From Paludibacteraceae bacterium (GTDB lineage Bacteria > Bacteroidota > Bacteroidia > Bacteroidales > Paludibacteraceae), in contig JAKSLA010000029.1 in assembly GCA_024401455.1 (NCBI GenBank), positions 1 through 37,815 on the forward strand: a stretch of 37,815 nt of DNA, given 5' to 3'. Within the stretch, counting starts at the first letter, position 1; the number at the start of each line of letters is the position of its first letter. The notes beneath the pieces are model-generated. The model was not told the DNA's origin and made no database searches. It saw only the letters and a list, made by a program, of their open reading frames with translations. This document shows positions 26,471-35,085 of the stretch, piece after piece. The translations under genes and the position numbers were made by a program.

Positions 26471-27706
26471 TTATTTTATTCTTATCGGTTCGTTAGTAAC
26501 TCTTCCATATTTACCTTGGAAAAATACTTTTAAATATATAGGATTTGCCACATCAGGCAATGTTACTGACGACACCCTTGTATTGATTTCCTGCTCATTG
26601 AATTCCCTCATTACCTGCGTAGTTCCATCTTCCAAACACACCTTCACACCTATAGGAGTTGCATTGAGAGATGCAAAAGAGAATTCAACCTTCGCCCCGT
26701 AACCTGTCACCTTGACAAACGTGGACAAGACCTCAAAAAAAGTCGGTTTCGACAAGACTCCGCCTTTACGGAGGTAAACCCTATAACTGCCGGGGGGCAA
26801 ATTCGTCAAAGTTATAGACTTGGAACTCAAAGGGAAAGACGTGCTGTCCTTATCTGACACTAATACATAATCCGTATATTCAGCCTTTGAAAGGATATTC
26901 AATACCACCTCCTCGCCTTGCCTATAAGTAACTTTATCGCCTCTGTAAGTCAATATATCGTACGAATCAGAGATTATAGGCCAAGGTTCCGCTTCCGGCA
27001 CATTGCGCAAATCTTTTAATCTATAAATTCGCCAATGGGTTTTCTTATATCGATGCAAAAGCCCCCATGAATTGTACATCGTCCTTACAATTCCCTCTCC
27101 ATTTGCTTCTGTGGTCTCTATGCACTTCTTTCCATTTCGATCAAAAACCCTGGAAACGATAACCACATGCCCTGGCTCCCATAGGGCATCACACAACTCA
27201 ATATTGTCAAATGTCGGTTCTATATGTTCAAAGCAAGACAAACTATCATATAGATGCGTAGGATACTGCATTTTTAAACCATACGCATAGCCTACAAGGC
27301 CTGAACAGACCGTCCCATAATAGGCCGCCGCACCGTTTCCCTGCTTTGATGCATCCTTCAGATTCTCGTTATAGAGACACCCATCAATGTTTTTGACGGC
27401 TGTCAAAAACGTCTCCATGGAGACGTCATACCCAACCGACTTGTCAATCTCTTTAACGGAGGAATAAATCAACCCTTTCTGACGACTACCTTTAGACAGG
27501 CTTCCGACCAAAGTGGGAATGCCCTTCAACGGAATCCACTCTATGTCCGCCATGTAATCAATTCTGCGCAATATATTGTCACACCCTTCTTTGTGGGGAT
27601 AGTCTTCATATATATCGTCAGAATCATCAGAATCACAACTGACAAAAGGGAAAAACAACACACAAGTACAAAAACACAAGAGTGTTTTCGCTTTTCCCGC
27701 AAACAT
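26471..27706 (-). CDS. Surface lipoprotein with NlpC/P60-like cysteine hydrolase domain
   Basis: A protein of about 411 residues starting at the ATG at 27706. It has a lipoprotein signal peptide ending in a lipobox FVSC, followed directly by DSDDSDD. Serine/aspartate-rich tracts right after the Cys match the Bacteroidetes surface lipoprotein export signal (SDDDD type in Bacteroides), so a surface location is inferred. The middle carries GTVCSGLVGYAYGL and EPGHVVIVSRV, the Cys and His of an NlpC/P60-like papain-fold hydrolase, with ETTEANG after them. The C-terminal part resembles beta-sandwich segments. It may cleave peptide or amide bonds in the envelope. It is unusual in the middle of a biosynthetic operon. 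A TTG-initiated longer form to 27754 would overlap the upstream gene. Confidence 0.7.
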   Translation of the reverse strand: MFAGKAKTLLCFCTCVLFFPFVSCDSDDSDDIYEDYPHKEGCDNILRRIDYMADIEWIPLKGIPTLVGSLSKGSRQKGLIYSSVKEIDKSVGYDVSMETFLTAVKNIDGCLYNENLKDASKQGNGAAAYYGTVCSGLVGYAYGLKMQYPTHLYDSLSCFEHIEPTFDNIELCDALWEPGHVVIVSRVFDRNGKKCIETTEANGEGIVRTMYNSWGLLHRYKKTHWRIYRLKDLRNVPEAEPWPIISDSYDILTYRGDKVTYRQGEEVVLNILSKAEYTDYVLVSDKDSTSFPLSSKSITLTNLPPGSYRVYLRKGGVLSKPTFFEVLSTFVKVTGYGAKVEFSFASLNATPIGVKVCLEDGTTQVMREFNEQEINTRVSSVTLPDVANPIYLKVFFQGKYGRVTNEPIRIK

Positions 27707-27731
27707 AATAATTAAATTTTTCACTGCCAAC

Positions 27732-28424
27732 TTACAAACTCCTTTTGATTTCAATCATTCTTTTCACCGATTCATTCGTCATTTTAATGGACAATAAATC
27801 AGAATGCTGAACAATAAGTTCTTTCGGCCAATTCCACCATTCACTTTCCAAAAAGTCGGCAACCAAACTCTCCGAAAAACGATATTTTAATACCTTAGCA
27901 GCTCCCCCCTGATTACAAACAATTGCACAAGGAGGAACATCTTTTGTTACAATACTACCTGCGCCAATAACAGCGCCGTCTCCAATATGAATGCCGCGCA
28001 TTATATTGACACCAGATCCAATCCACACACCATTTCCTATCGTTCCTGTTAGACCTTCGTTATGATCTGGAATTTTGACACCAAACACTTTTTTCCACCA
28101 ATAGGAGGTGTACATGCTCGGACAACCATAATCGTGGTTGCTACCCCCGATACTGATATTCCATGCTATACTTGTAAACTTTGCTATATCAGTAAACTTC
28201 ACTAACGAATTAGGTCCTATGTAACTACCGAAACCGAAACTGGAATCTTGTACATAAGAACGTCGCCCTACTTCAACATGATCCGCCAATCTACTTCTGT
28301 CAACCACTACATCATCTGCACATAAACAATCTTCCCCGATAAAAGAATTGCGAATCAAACATCCTTTATAAATTTTAGAAGACGGCGCAATTTCTGAATT
28401 GATAATCGTACTACTATCGTTCAT
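27732..28424 (-). CDS. Left-handed beta-helix acyltransferase (XAT-like)
   Basis: A protein of about 230 residues with an N-terminal run of hexapeptide repeats (SKIYKGCLIRNSFIG, then VGRRSYVQDSSFGFGSYIGP). A central NISIGGSNHDYG motif is followed by the aromatic YTSYWWKK insertion, and the helix resumes with IGNGVWIGSGVNIMRGIHIG and VVTKDVPPCAIV. This is typical of xenobiotic acyltransferase/Vat-type enzymes. I chose the ATG at 28424, four bases after the previous stop; an ATG at 28463 would overlap it. It may acylate an amino sugar, but the substrate is unknown. Confidence 0.8.
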   Translation of the reverse strand: MNDSSTIINSEIAPSSKIYKGCLIRNSFIGEDCLCADDVVVDRSRLADHVEVGRRSYVQDSSFGFGSYIGPNSLVKFTDIAKFTSIAWNISIGGSNHDYGCPSMYTSYWWKKVFGVKIPDHNEGLTGTIGNGVWIGSGVNIMRGIHIGDGAVIGAGSIVTKDVPPCAIVCNQGGAAKVLKYRFSESLVADFLESEWWNWPKELIVQHSDLLSIKMTNESVKRMIEIKRSL

Positions 28425-28428
28425 GCCA

Positions 28429-29568
28429 TCAATGTCCAAACAATTCCAAATAGCAAGCGTCATTTTCAATCACACCATACGCCTTTGCTCGCATGGAGAT
28501 TTTTTCTGCCCAACGCTTATGCGGACCTATCTCATTCATTTTGTTGGCGTTTACACTCTTAACAACACCGCCTGATGTATTAAGAATCTGCTCTGCATCC
28601 TCGTATTCTTCACGCGTCACAGCCAACATACCATTAATGTAATTCAAGTGTGTTGGGTGAATACAAGTCTTACCCATGAAACCGTTGGCTTGGTCAAGCA
28701 CCAACTCGCGCATCAAACCATCCACCGCATCGTTAACGATAGCCTTACGCTTCAACAGTGTATCTTCCAAATTAAATCCTTGCAACTCCTTGAATTTCAT
28801 ATTCTTGTTTACACGAAAATATTCCCAAACAGGACCGCTGACCGTATAATCATTATTTCGAGTGAATACATTCAAGATATCCATCAAACAATCTCTCACT
28901 GTCATGATATCGTAAATCGTGTAGTTAATGCCTCGACGAACACCAAAGCAAGATGAAAAATCTGTGCCACCTACTCTGACATTGAGCACTAAATCCTTAT
29001 GACGATCAAGAATCATCTTGATACCGATAAGTTCCACAAAACGACTCTCTTTAAAAGCCACTTTAGAATCTTCTATAATCGGCATACCATAAATAACCTC
29101 TCCGAATTTTTCATTCAAATACTCAAGATGCTCGTAATATTCATCTCCATTGTAAGAATTGAACTTCGGGAAATTGATACCAGTTATCAAATGAATATGC
29201 TCCTTCTTTAGCATAGAACTCCAATGTTTGAACTGTTCTACAGAACGAACACGGAAGAAGATCAAAGGAACATCCTCATAACGAAGTTTACCTTCATTTA
29301 ACCATACATTCAATTGGTCTAAAAGCGCCAACGTGTTTTGCTCTGCAGCAGGAACGTCTTCCTCCTTGCAAGCATCCTCAAAACACATCACCATAGACGT
29401 AAGTCCTGGATATTTCTTTTCTATGATAGCCTGAGCAAAATCCTTTGTTCCTGGCATATACATTGTTGCACCAAGGCAATACTGCAACAAACTTCTATCC
29501 GTATATTTGTTAAAGTCCTGAGGTGCTTTAACAAACTGATATGATGGATTATATTGATGATGTATCAT
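28429..29568 (-). CDS. CitE-like C-C bond lyase (HpcH/citrate lyase superfamily)
   Basis: A 379-residue TIM-barrel protein. Motifs such as FGVRRGINYTIYDIMTVRDC (about residues 210-229), SGPVWEYF near 255 and GKTCIHP near 305 match the C-C bond lyase subfamily best known from tellurium-resistance-associated metabolite modules. Acidic residues in FEDAC (about residues 63-67) could bind Mg. The family cleaves or forms C-C bonds in hydroxy-acyl acids (citrate, malyl, citramalyl). It lies one base from the ATP-grasp gene and belongs to the acid-metabolism cassette. Substrate unknown. Confidence 0.75.
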   Translation of the reverse strand: MIHHQYNPSYQFVKAPQDFNKYTDRSLLQYCLGATMYMPGTKDFAQAIIEKKYPGLTSMVMCFEDACKEEDVPAAEQNTLALLDQLNVWLNEGKLRYEDVPLIFFRVRSVEQFKHWSSMLKKEHIHLITGINFPKFNSYNGDEYYEHLEYLNEKFGEVIYGMPIIEDSKVAFKESRFVELIGIKMILDRHKDLVLNVRVGGTDFSSCFGVRRGINYTIYDIMTVRDCLMDILNVFTRNNDYTVSGPVWEYFRVNKNMKFKELQGFNLEDTLLKRKAIVNDAVDGLMRELVLDQANGFMGKTCIHPTHLNYINGMLAVTREEYEDAEQILNTSGGVVKSVNANKMNEIGPHKRWAEKISMRAKAYGVIENDACYLELFGH

Positions 29569-29569
29569 T

Positions 29570-30790
29570 TTAAATATATTTTCTATTCAACAAGTCAGTT
29601 CCATGGCTATCCAAAACTCTTATCTTGGCATAAGCCTGTCTCTCTTTTTCCTTGAGTTCATCGTAAGTCGACGCTTTAACAATAAAAGCCGCAACACGAT
29701 TACCACTTGACATGTTCGAGTCAATTTCAGTGCCAGGCGTCTTCATTACAAAGGATTTATTGACTATGCCCTCGTCACACAATTCTTCAAAACCCTCTAC
29801 ATGACTAAAGATACCAGGATGCATATAAATTAGATTAGTGGAATAACACGCATCCAAAGTTGCCTTAGCATATTGCATCTTCTGTCCAAGGAAAGATTGA
29901 ATTGCACATTTTACAACATCCACTCCCGCTATATTTTTCAAAATGTAGTAAGACAATCCGCCTCCAATACGAGGAGCAAACTCCAATACTTTTATTCCTT
30001 CAGAATCGACAATCGCCTGATAAAAGAAAGGCGTATTCTTCAATCCAAAAGAGGCTGCAATTTTTTTTGCCACATCAAGAGTTTGAGCCCTCAACGCCGC
30101 ATCAAGATTGGCAGGAATAATAGAACCTGTTGATTGAAGTACGATATCATCGTCTCGCCTAATCTGCTTTTTCTGTCTCGTAAGCAGTACATCAGCATCA
30201 CCATCTAATGCCAAACAATCCACTTGGATTTCAAAACCTTCGACAAACCCCTCAATAATTGCACTTTTTGTTCGGCTCATAGACAAAGCCTCAACTGCAT
30301 ACTTATGAAGTTCCTCTACTGTATCTACTTTGCGGACACCTTTCGAACTATTGCAATCCACAGGTTTTACCACCAATGGGAAAGCAAATCGATTGTCTTC
30401 TATTTCTTCTTCGGAATGAATAGTATAGAAATCAGACGTCGGAATTCCACCGTCTTTGAAGATTACCTTCATTCTTCCCTTATCAGTAACATCCAACGAC
30501 GTCTGATAAGAATAAGGAAGAGGTAACCCTAATTTCTCTGCGACATAACAGCATGTACTATTCGCCTGATCTATACATGTACTAATAACAAGTTCTACCT
30601 TCTCTTCCTTTGCTATACGACATACTGCTTCCTTATCCAATGTGGATGCTTGGATATGCTTGTCCGCTACTTTTATACCCGGAGAATTATCCAAATAATC
30701 CACCAATATTACCTCATAATCTAATTCATGAAGATAATTAATCAAAAGAACGTGCGGACTTGTACCTCCGAGGACAATCGCTTTTTTCAC
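29570..30790 (-). CDS. ATP-grasp ligase
   Basis: A 406-residue ATP-grasp enzyme. It has an N-terminal pre-ATP-grasp Rossmann-like domain (AIVLGGTSPH), the ATP-binding FPLVVKPVDCNSSKGV segment near residue 145, and the metal-binding LEFAPRIGGGLSYY segment near residue 273. ATP-grasp enzymes make amide (or similar) bonds by activating a carboxylate as acyl phosphate. The preferred partners are not readable. It overlaps the upstream TIM-barrel gene by four bases and lies one base from the CitE-like gene. In this context it may couple a cassette-made acid to an amine such as an amino sugar. Confidence 0.87.
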   Translation of the reverse strand: MKKAIVLGGTSPHVLLINYLHELDYEVILVDYLDNSPGIKVADKHIQASTLDKEAVCRIAKEEKVELVISTCIDQANSTCCYVAEKLGLPLPYSYQTSLDVTDKGRMKVIFKDGGIPTSDFYTIHSEEEIEDNRFAFPLVVKPVDCNSSKGVRKVDTVEELHKYAVEALSMSRTKSAIIEGFVEGFEIQVDCLALDGDADVLLTRQKKQIRRDDDIVLQSTGSIIPANLDAALRAQTLDVAKKIAASFGLKNTPFFYQAIVDSEGIKVLEFAPRIGGGLSYYILKNIAGVDVVKCAIQSFLGQKMQYAKATLDACYSTNLIYMHPGIFSHVEGFEELCDEGIVNKSFVMKTPGTEIDSNMSSGNRVAAFIVKASTYDELKEKERQAYAKIRVLDSHGTDLLNRKYI

Positions 30791-31680
30791 TTCTTAAAAC
30801 CTTTAGGAGACCAGATTGCCTCTGGATAATATGTATCGATTACACGCTTAACAAGAGAAACTTGCTTAGCCCGTTTCTTTGCATCATCAGTAGTAGAATC
30901 CCAACTGTGAGTCTGAGCCACACTACCGCCTGTCTTTAAATATACAGGAGCAGCAACACGAATGAACTCAGGCACTTCGTAATGACGAATAAAGCCACCT
31001 GTTGATTTTGGATTCTCCGTATGAATATCTATTGGAACATTCACCGCAGCACGCATTGCCGACAACATTTGAAGTTGAATATCACGAACTGGATTCAAAG
31101 AATCCGCACCAATACTTTCTAATAGGTGGGCCGAACATGGATTTCCAAATCCCGTATGGGCTGAAACCTTAAAATGGCAATCGGCTGGGAGTTCTCCTGC
31201 TTTACGCATTTCATTCAATGCCCAAAGACATCCTTCGTCATAGACAAGGAAACCGCGACATCCGAAGGCGGCCGCACGCTTCACATCTTCAATAGCACGA
31301 ACCACTTGCTCCTGTCCTCGAAGACGATACCCCATACGAACTCCCTCCGGAGTATTTACAGAAGCACTGGTATCAGTCGTGGCTCTCGGTCCAATTGCGA
31401 GAATCAACTCCACATTTGCCTGTTGTGCCAACTTCACCATCGCCTCTATATCACTATCGGCAAGAGACATGATTCCCTTTGTCTGCGTAACACGGTGCAA
31501 GTAAAGCCCATATTTATCAATTTCCTCCAGTAATGCCTCCATTACTTTCGGTCCTTGGATGCCCGGTACTTCAAATCGATATTGACCACCATCATCAAAA
31601 CGCTTGTCTGACGTAGGGAGTGTATATAGGTCGCCACCTGGCATACCTAACTTTTCAAGGAAATCTCTTGTTGCTTTCAT
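30787..31680 (-). CDS. TIM-barrel protein, U32-peptidase-like
   Basis: A 297-residue protein that reads as a TIM barrel. Conserved-looking segments include VELILAIGPRATTDTSAS near residue 90, CRGFLVYDEGCL near 145, FKVSAHTGFGNP near 170 and IDIHTENPKSTGG near 218. I tentatively relate it to the U32-family/collagenase-like barrel group, but the usual U32 Cys-x-C cluster is not evident, so its activity is unknown. It lies between MmgE/PrpD (six-base gap) and the ATP-grasp gene (four-base overlap), so it is part of the same cassette. Confidence 0.55.
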   Translation of the reverse strand: MKATRDFLEKLGMPGGDLYTLPTSDKRFDDGGQYRFEVPGIQGPKVMEALLEEIDKYGLYLHRVTQTKGIMSLADSDIEAMVKLAQQANVELILAIGPRATTDTSASVNTPEGVRMGYRLRGQEQVVRAIEDVKRAAAFGCRGFLVYDEGCLWALNEMRKAGELPADCHFKVSAHTGFGNPCSAHLLESIGADSLNPVRDIQLQMLSAMRAAVNVPIDIHTENPKSTGGFIRHYEVPEFIRVAAPVYLKTGGSVAQTHSWDSTTDDAKKRAKQVSLVKRVIDTYYPEAIWSPKGFKK

Positions 31681-31686
31681 ATCCTA

Positions 31687-33003
31687 TTAAAGATTGGAAT
31701 ATAATTCTTGTATATTGCTCTGTTCCAAGGCTTTCATGGCCGCATTAGTATTAACACTAGTATAAGCCGTTAAAGATTGGAACTTTTGTATAAATTCTGT
31801 TTTTGAAAGTGGATTCTCTCTATCGCCTTTAGCATACTCCACCATTTTACTGATGCTACTTCCATCCTTAAAATCTATTGTAACGTTAGCCTGACGTTTA
31901 TTAGACTGTTGACTTGTATAATCAGCATCCTCTACAACAGATACCCTTTCAATCAATAGCCTTACATCTTTATCATTTAAGACCTCCGCTTCGAATGAAT
32001 CAAATGTAACTGATTGGTATTTATAAGCGACGGCCACCGAATACGGGATACTTAACTTCGCTGATTGTTCGCCACAAATATCCTTATGGTCATGACCTTT
32101 TATCGCCAATTGATAAGTTGCCACTCTTATCGAATTGATATCGCATGGAGCAACCTTATGCTGCTCGCTTATTTTTATTGCAGCTTCTATAGCCGGATGA
32201 CAATGACGACAAGCCGCATATAACTTCACATAGATACGTTGTATTTCATAATCATCAGAAACACCCACCAATTTATCCATGTTTATATCTTCGCATAGTA
32301 ACTTTATAAAACCTCTGTTGCCCCCAAGTATATCGTCTGCGCCCTTTTTCCCCGTTTGGCCAACATAACTGGCCATAACTGCAGACATGGCTGCATTAGA
32401 AACATTATAAGGTTTCAACTCTGATGAATCTTCCTGAATTTCAAGGAAACCAGCAGCCGACGTCGCTGCAGCCGACAAAGTTGCCTTTAATTGACTTGGG
32501 GTTTGTGACATTGCAAAAGCACAACCTAATGCAGCACCTATCGTACCACAAGTACCCGTCGTATGAAAGCCTTTTTTCTTATGGGCCGGCTGAACAGATT
32601 GCGCTAATCTTGCTGTAGCCTCATAGCCCATCACAACACCTCTTATAAGGGAATCAAAATCAAGATTCCGCTCTTGCACAATAGCCAGAACTGAAGCAAC
32701 CACCACCGCTCCGATATGCGTCATACCATAACGATGACCATCGTCCAATTCGGTAGTATGTGCGTTAAATCCATTGACAAAAGCGGCAATAGGAGCCGCT
32801 GCTTTGAAAAGTCCCGACCCTATAATAGCACATTCACCACCCATCGGATAAGATTTCACAAACGACGGGTTATGACGATAGCCATTGGCCGCAGTGGCAA
32901 TAAAATCAATAATGCATTGCTTAGCCTTTTCCACTACGATAATAGGCATGCTTTCAGCACACTTACCGACAAGATAATCTATATATTGATCCGATATACT
33001 CAC
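31687..33003 (-). CDS. MmgE/PrpD family protein
   Basis: A 438-residue protein of the MmgE/PrpD fold. It has HTTELDDGHRYG near residue 77, the GFHTTGTCGTIGAALG motif near 147, LKPYN near 200, YAACRHCHPA near 262 and SAKLSIPYSVAVA near 310. The Asp, His and Lys residues in these motifs correspond to active-site positions known in cis-aconitate decarboxylase and 2-methylcitrate dehydratase. The reaction is therefore likely a dehydration, hydration or decarboxylation of a citrate-like acid. The start is a GTG at 33003, two bases after the preceding stop; no close ATG exists. It is not near a methylcitrate cycle, so the substrate is probably cassette-specific. Confidence 0.85.
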   Translation of the reverse strand: MSISDQYIDYLVGKCAESMPIIVVEKAKQCIIDFIATAANGYRHNPSFVKSYPMGGECAIIGSGLFKAAAPIAAFVNGFNAHTTELDDGHRYGMTHIGAVVVASVLAIVQERNLDFDSLIRGVVMGYEATARLAQSVQPAHKKKGFHTTGTCGTIGAALGCAFAMSQTPSQLKATLSAAATSAAGFLEIQEDSSELKPYNVSNAAMSAVMASYVGQTGKKGADDILGGNRGFIKLLCEDINMDKLVGVSDDYEIQRIYVKLYAACRHCHPAIEAAIKISEQHKVAPCDINSIRVATYQLAIKGHDHKDICGEQSAKLSIPYSVAVAYKYQSVTFDSFEAEVLNDKDVRLLIERVSVVEDADYTSQQSNKRQANVTIDFKDGSSISKMVEYAKGDRENPLSKTEFIQKFQSLTAYTSVNTNAAMKALEQSNIQELYSNL

Positions 33004-33005
33004 GA

Positions 33006-33971
33006 TTATAGATACTTATTTTGTGCTATTGTCTCCAACTCTCCACGCTCAAAATGATACATATTTGCCATTGCATCATGCATCATACCATGAAATGAAT
33101 CATATGTCACGCCTCCGATATGAGGCGTAGAAACTACATGAGGATGTTTAATAATTGTCCAATCTATTGGTGGTTCAGAATTAAAGACATCCAAACCTAC
33201 AAAAGAGACTTTCCCGCTATTTAGCGCATCAAGCAAATCTGCCTCATTCACAAGCTGACCTCTCGCAGTATTGACAATCACAACATTATCCTTCATTTTT
33301 TCAATGGATCCCTTGCATATCAATTCTTTAGTGTCAGGAGTCAAGGGACAATGAAGTGTAATAATATCCGATTGGGAAATCACCTCATCCAACGGCAGCT
33401 GCTTTACATTCCATGCTTGCTGCTGAGACTCGGTCAAATCAGGATAAGTGTGGCATATTACTTGGGCACCAAAAGCATTCAACAAATGTGCAACTTTCTG
33501 TCCGATATTACCCAAGCCTATAACCCCGACCGTTTTCCCTCTTAGTTCGAATGTACGCACTCCTTGTGCTTGCTTAATCCATTGCCCTCCTTTTGTATTT
33601 GCCAACACCTCTGGCAAGCGTCGTAAGCAAGATAAAATCAGTAACAAAGCATGTTCGGCGACACTATCTGCATTAACCCCATTATTGACATAGAGAGGTA
33701 TATTCCTTTCTCTTAGCAAATCTAAATCTAACGCATCCAAACCTACGCCCGTACGCTGCACCATTTTTAACTTTGTTGCAGCCTTTATTACCGGCTCATC
33801 GATTTTCAGTCGACCGCTTGCTAAAATATAGTCTGCTTCAGGGGCTTTCTTCACAAGATCTTCTTGAGAGACCTCGTCCAACATCAACAAACGGAACCCG
33901 TCGGGTACACAAGATGAAATAATCTTATATGGACCTTCAGGATATTTATTAGTCAACAGAATGGTTTTCAT
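33006..33971 (-). CDS. D-2-hydroxyacid dehydrogenase (phosphoglycerate dehydrogenase-like)
   Basis: A 321-residue NAD-dependent D-isomer 2-hydroxyacid dehydrogenase. The Rossmann motif VGVIGLGNIGQKVA is near residue 147. The catalytic triad is visible as Arg in NTARG, Glu in FNSEPP and His in TPHIGG. These enzymes interconvert a 2-keto acid and a 2-hydroxy acid; phosphoglycerate dehydrogenase and hydroxypyruvate reductase are relatives. The gene lies two bases upstream of the MmgE/PrpD gene and four bases after the aminotransferase, so it belongs to the cassette. Substrate unknown. Confidence 0.9.
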   Translation of the reverse strand: MKTILLTNKYPEGPYKIISSCVPDGFRLLMLDEVSQEDLVKKAPEADYILASGRLKIDEPVIKAATKLKMVQRTGVGLDALDLDLLRERNIPLYVNNGVNADSVAEHALLLILSCLRRLPEVLANTKGGQWIKQAQGVRTFELRGKTVGVIGLGNIGQKVAHLLNAFGAQVICHTYPDLTESQQQAWNVKQLPLDEVISQSDIITLHCPLTPDTKELICKGSIEKMKDNVVIVNTARGQLVNEADLLDALNSGKVSFVGLDVFNSEPPIDWTIIKHPHVVSTPHIGGVTYDSFHGMMHDAMANMYHFERGELETIAQNKYL

Positions 33972-33975
33972 TAAC

Positions 33976-35085
33976 TTATTTAACTATCAAATCAAGAATT
34001 CTATTGACAACCTCTTCCGAAAGCGCATGATGCATAGGCAAACAAATCACGCTGTCCGCCATCTTGTGCGCATTCGGCAAATTATCTCTGCGAGCCGAAT
34101 CCAACCCTTTGTATGTTGAAAACTCACTGATCAAAGGATAGAAATAACGTCTGCCCAAGACCTTTTCATCCTTCATCTTGAAGTATAATTCATCGCGCGT
34201 CATTCCATACTCCTCCTCATTGACGAAAATTGGGAAATAGGAATAGTTATGCCTCACACCTGGCATATCATCGAAGAAGGTGATGCCTTTCACATTGCGC
34301 AATGCATTACGATATTGAATTGCCACTTGATGACGAGCCTCAATAGCACCGTCCACCTGTCGAAGATTCAAGATGCCGTAAGCAGCACGAACTTCATCCA
34401 TCTTGCTATTAATGCCAGGAGCAATGACCTCCGTTTCTCCTGCAAAGCCGAAATTTTTCAGATAGTCTATGCGTTTCTTGGTCTGCTCGTCATGCATCAC
34501 CATCGCACCGCCCTCTATCGTGTTATAGACCTTTGTAGCATGGAAACTGAGCGTACTCATATCGCCTGCAGTCAAGACACTTTCTCCATTTACCTCCACA
34601 CCAAAAGCATGGGCTGCATCGTAAATCACCTTCAAACCATACTTGTCGGCAATGTCCTTGATTCTTTTCGTGTCACAAGGTTTTCCATAAACATGTACAG
34701 GCATAATAGCCGTAGTGCGTGGAGTAATGGCCGCCTCTATTTTATCTGGATCTATGTTACCTGTCGCCAAATCAATGTCAACAAAGACTGGCTTGATTCC
34801 ATTCCACCATAAAGCATGAGTTGTAGCAACAAAGCTATACGGAGTTGTAATCACCTCTCCTGTAACATGTAAAGCCTGAAGTGCCGTAATCAACGGCAAC
34901 GTTCCATTGGTGAAAAGGCTCACATACGGAACTTTCAAATATTCAGCCAACTCCTTCTCCAACTGTTTATGGAAAGAGCCATTATTTGTAATCCACTTGC
35001 TGTCCCAAATCTGTTTCAACATTACTTGGAATTCATCCAAGTTGGGCAACAAAGGGGATGTCACCGTTACTATATCGTCACTCAT
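33976..35085 (-). CDS. DegT/DnrJ/EryC1 aminotransferase, VioA-like
   Basis: A 369-residue PLP-dependent sugar aminotransferase. The PLP lysine is in SFHATKVYNTIEGGAM near residue 190. The N-terminal WITNNGSFHKQLEKELAEYL and FTNGTLPLITALQAL segments fit the sugar-nucleotide aminotransferase family. The pattern resembles VioA-type dTDP-4-amino-4,6-dideoxy-D-glucose (Qui4N) aminotransferases (from memory, not a search). It would need a 4-keto-6-deoxy sugar from a dehydratase, which is not in the window. It overlaps the Wzx gene by eight bases and begins the run of cassette genes. Confidence 0.85.
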   Translation of the reverse strand: MSDDIVTVTSPLLPNLDEFQVMLKQIWDSKWITNNGSFHKQLEKELAEYLKVPYVSLFTNGTLPLITALQALHVTGEVITTPYSFVATTHALWWNGIKPVFVDIDLATGNIDPDKIEAAITPRTTAIMPVHVYGKPCDTKRIKDIADKYGLKVIYDAAHAFGVEVNGESVLTAGDMSTLSFHATKVYNTIEGGAMVMHDEQTKKRIDYLKNFGFAGETEVIAPGINSKMDEVRAAYGILNLRQVDGAIEARHQVAIQYRNALRNVKGITFFDDMPGVRHNYSYFPIFVNEEEYGMTRDELYFKMKDEKVLGRRYFYPLISEFSTYKGLDSARRDNLPNAHKMADSVICLPMHHALSEEVVNRILDLIVK

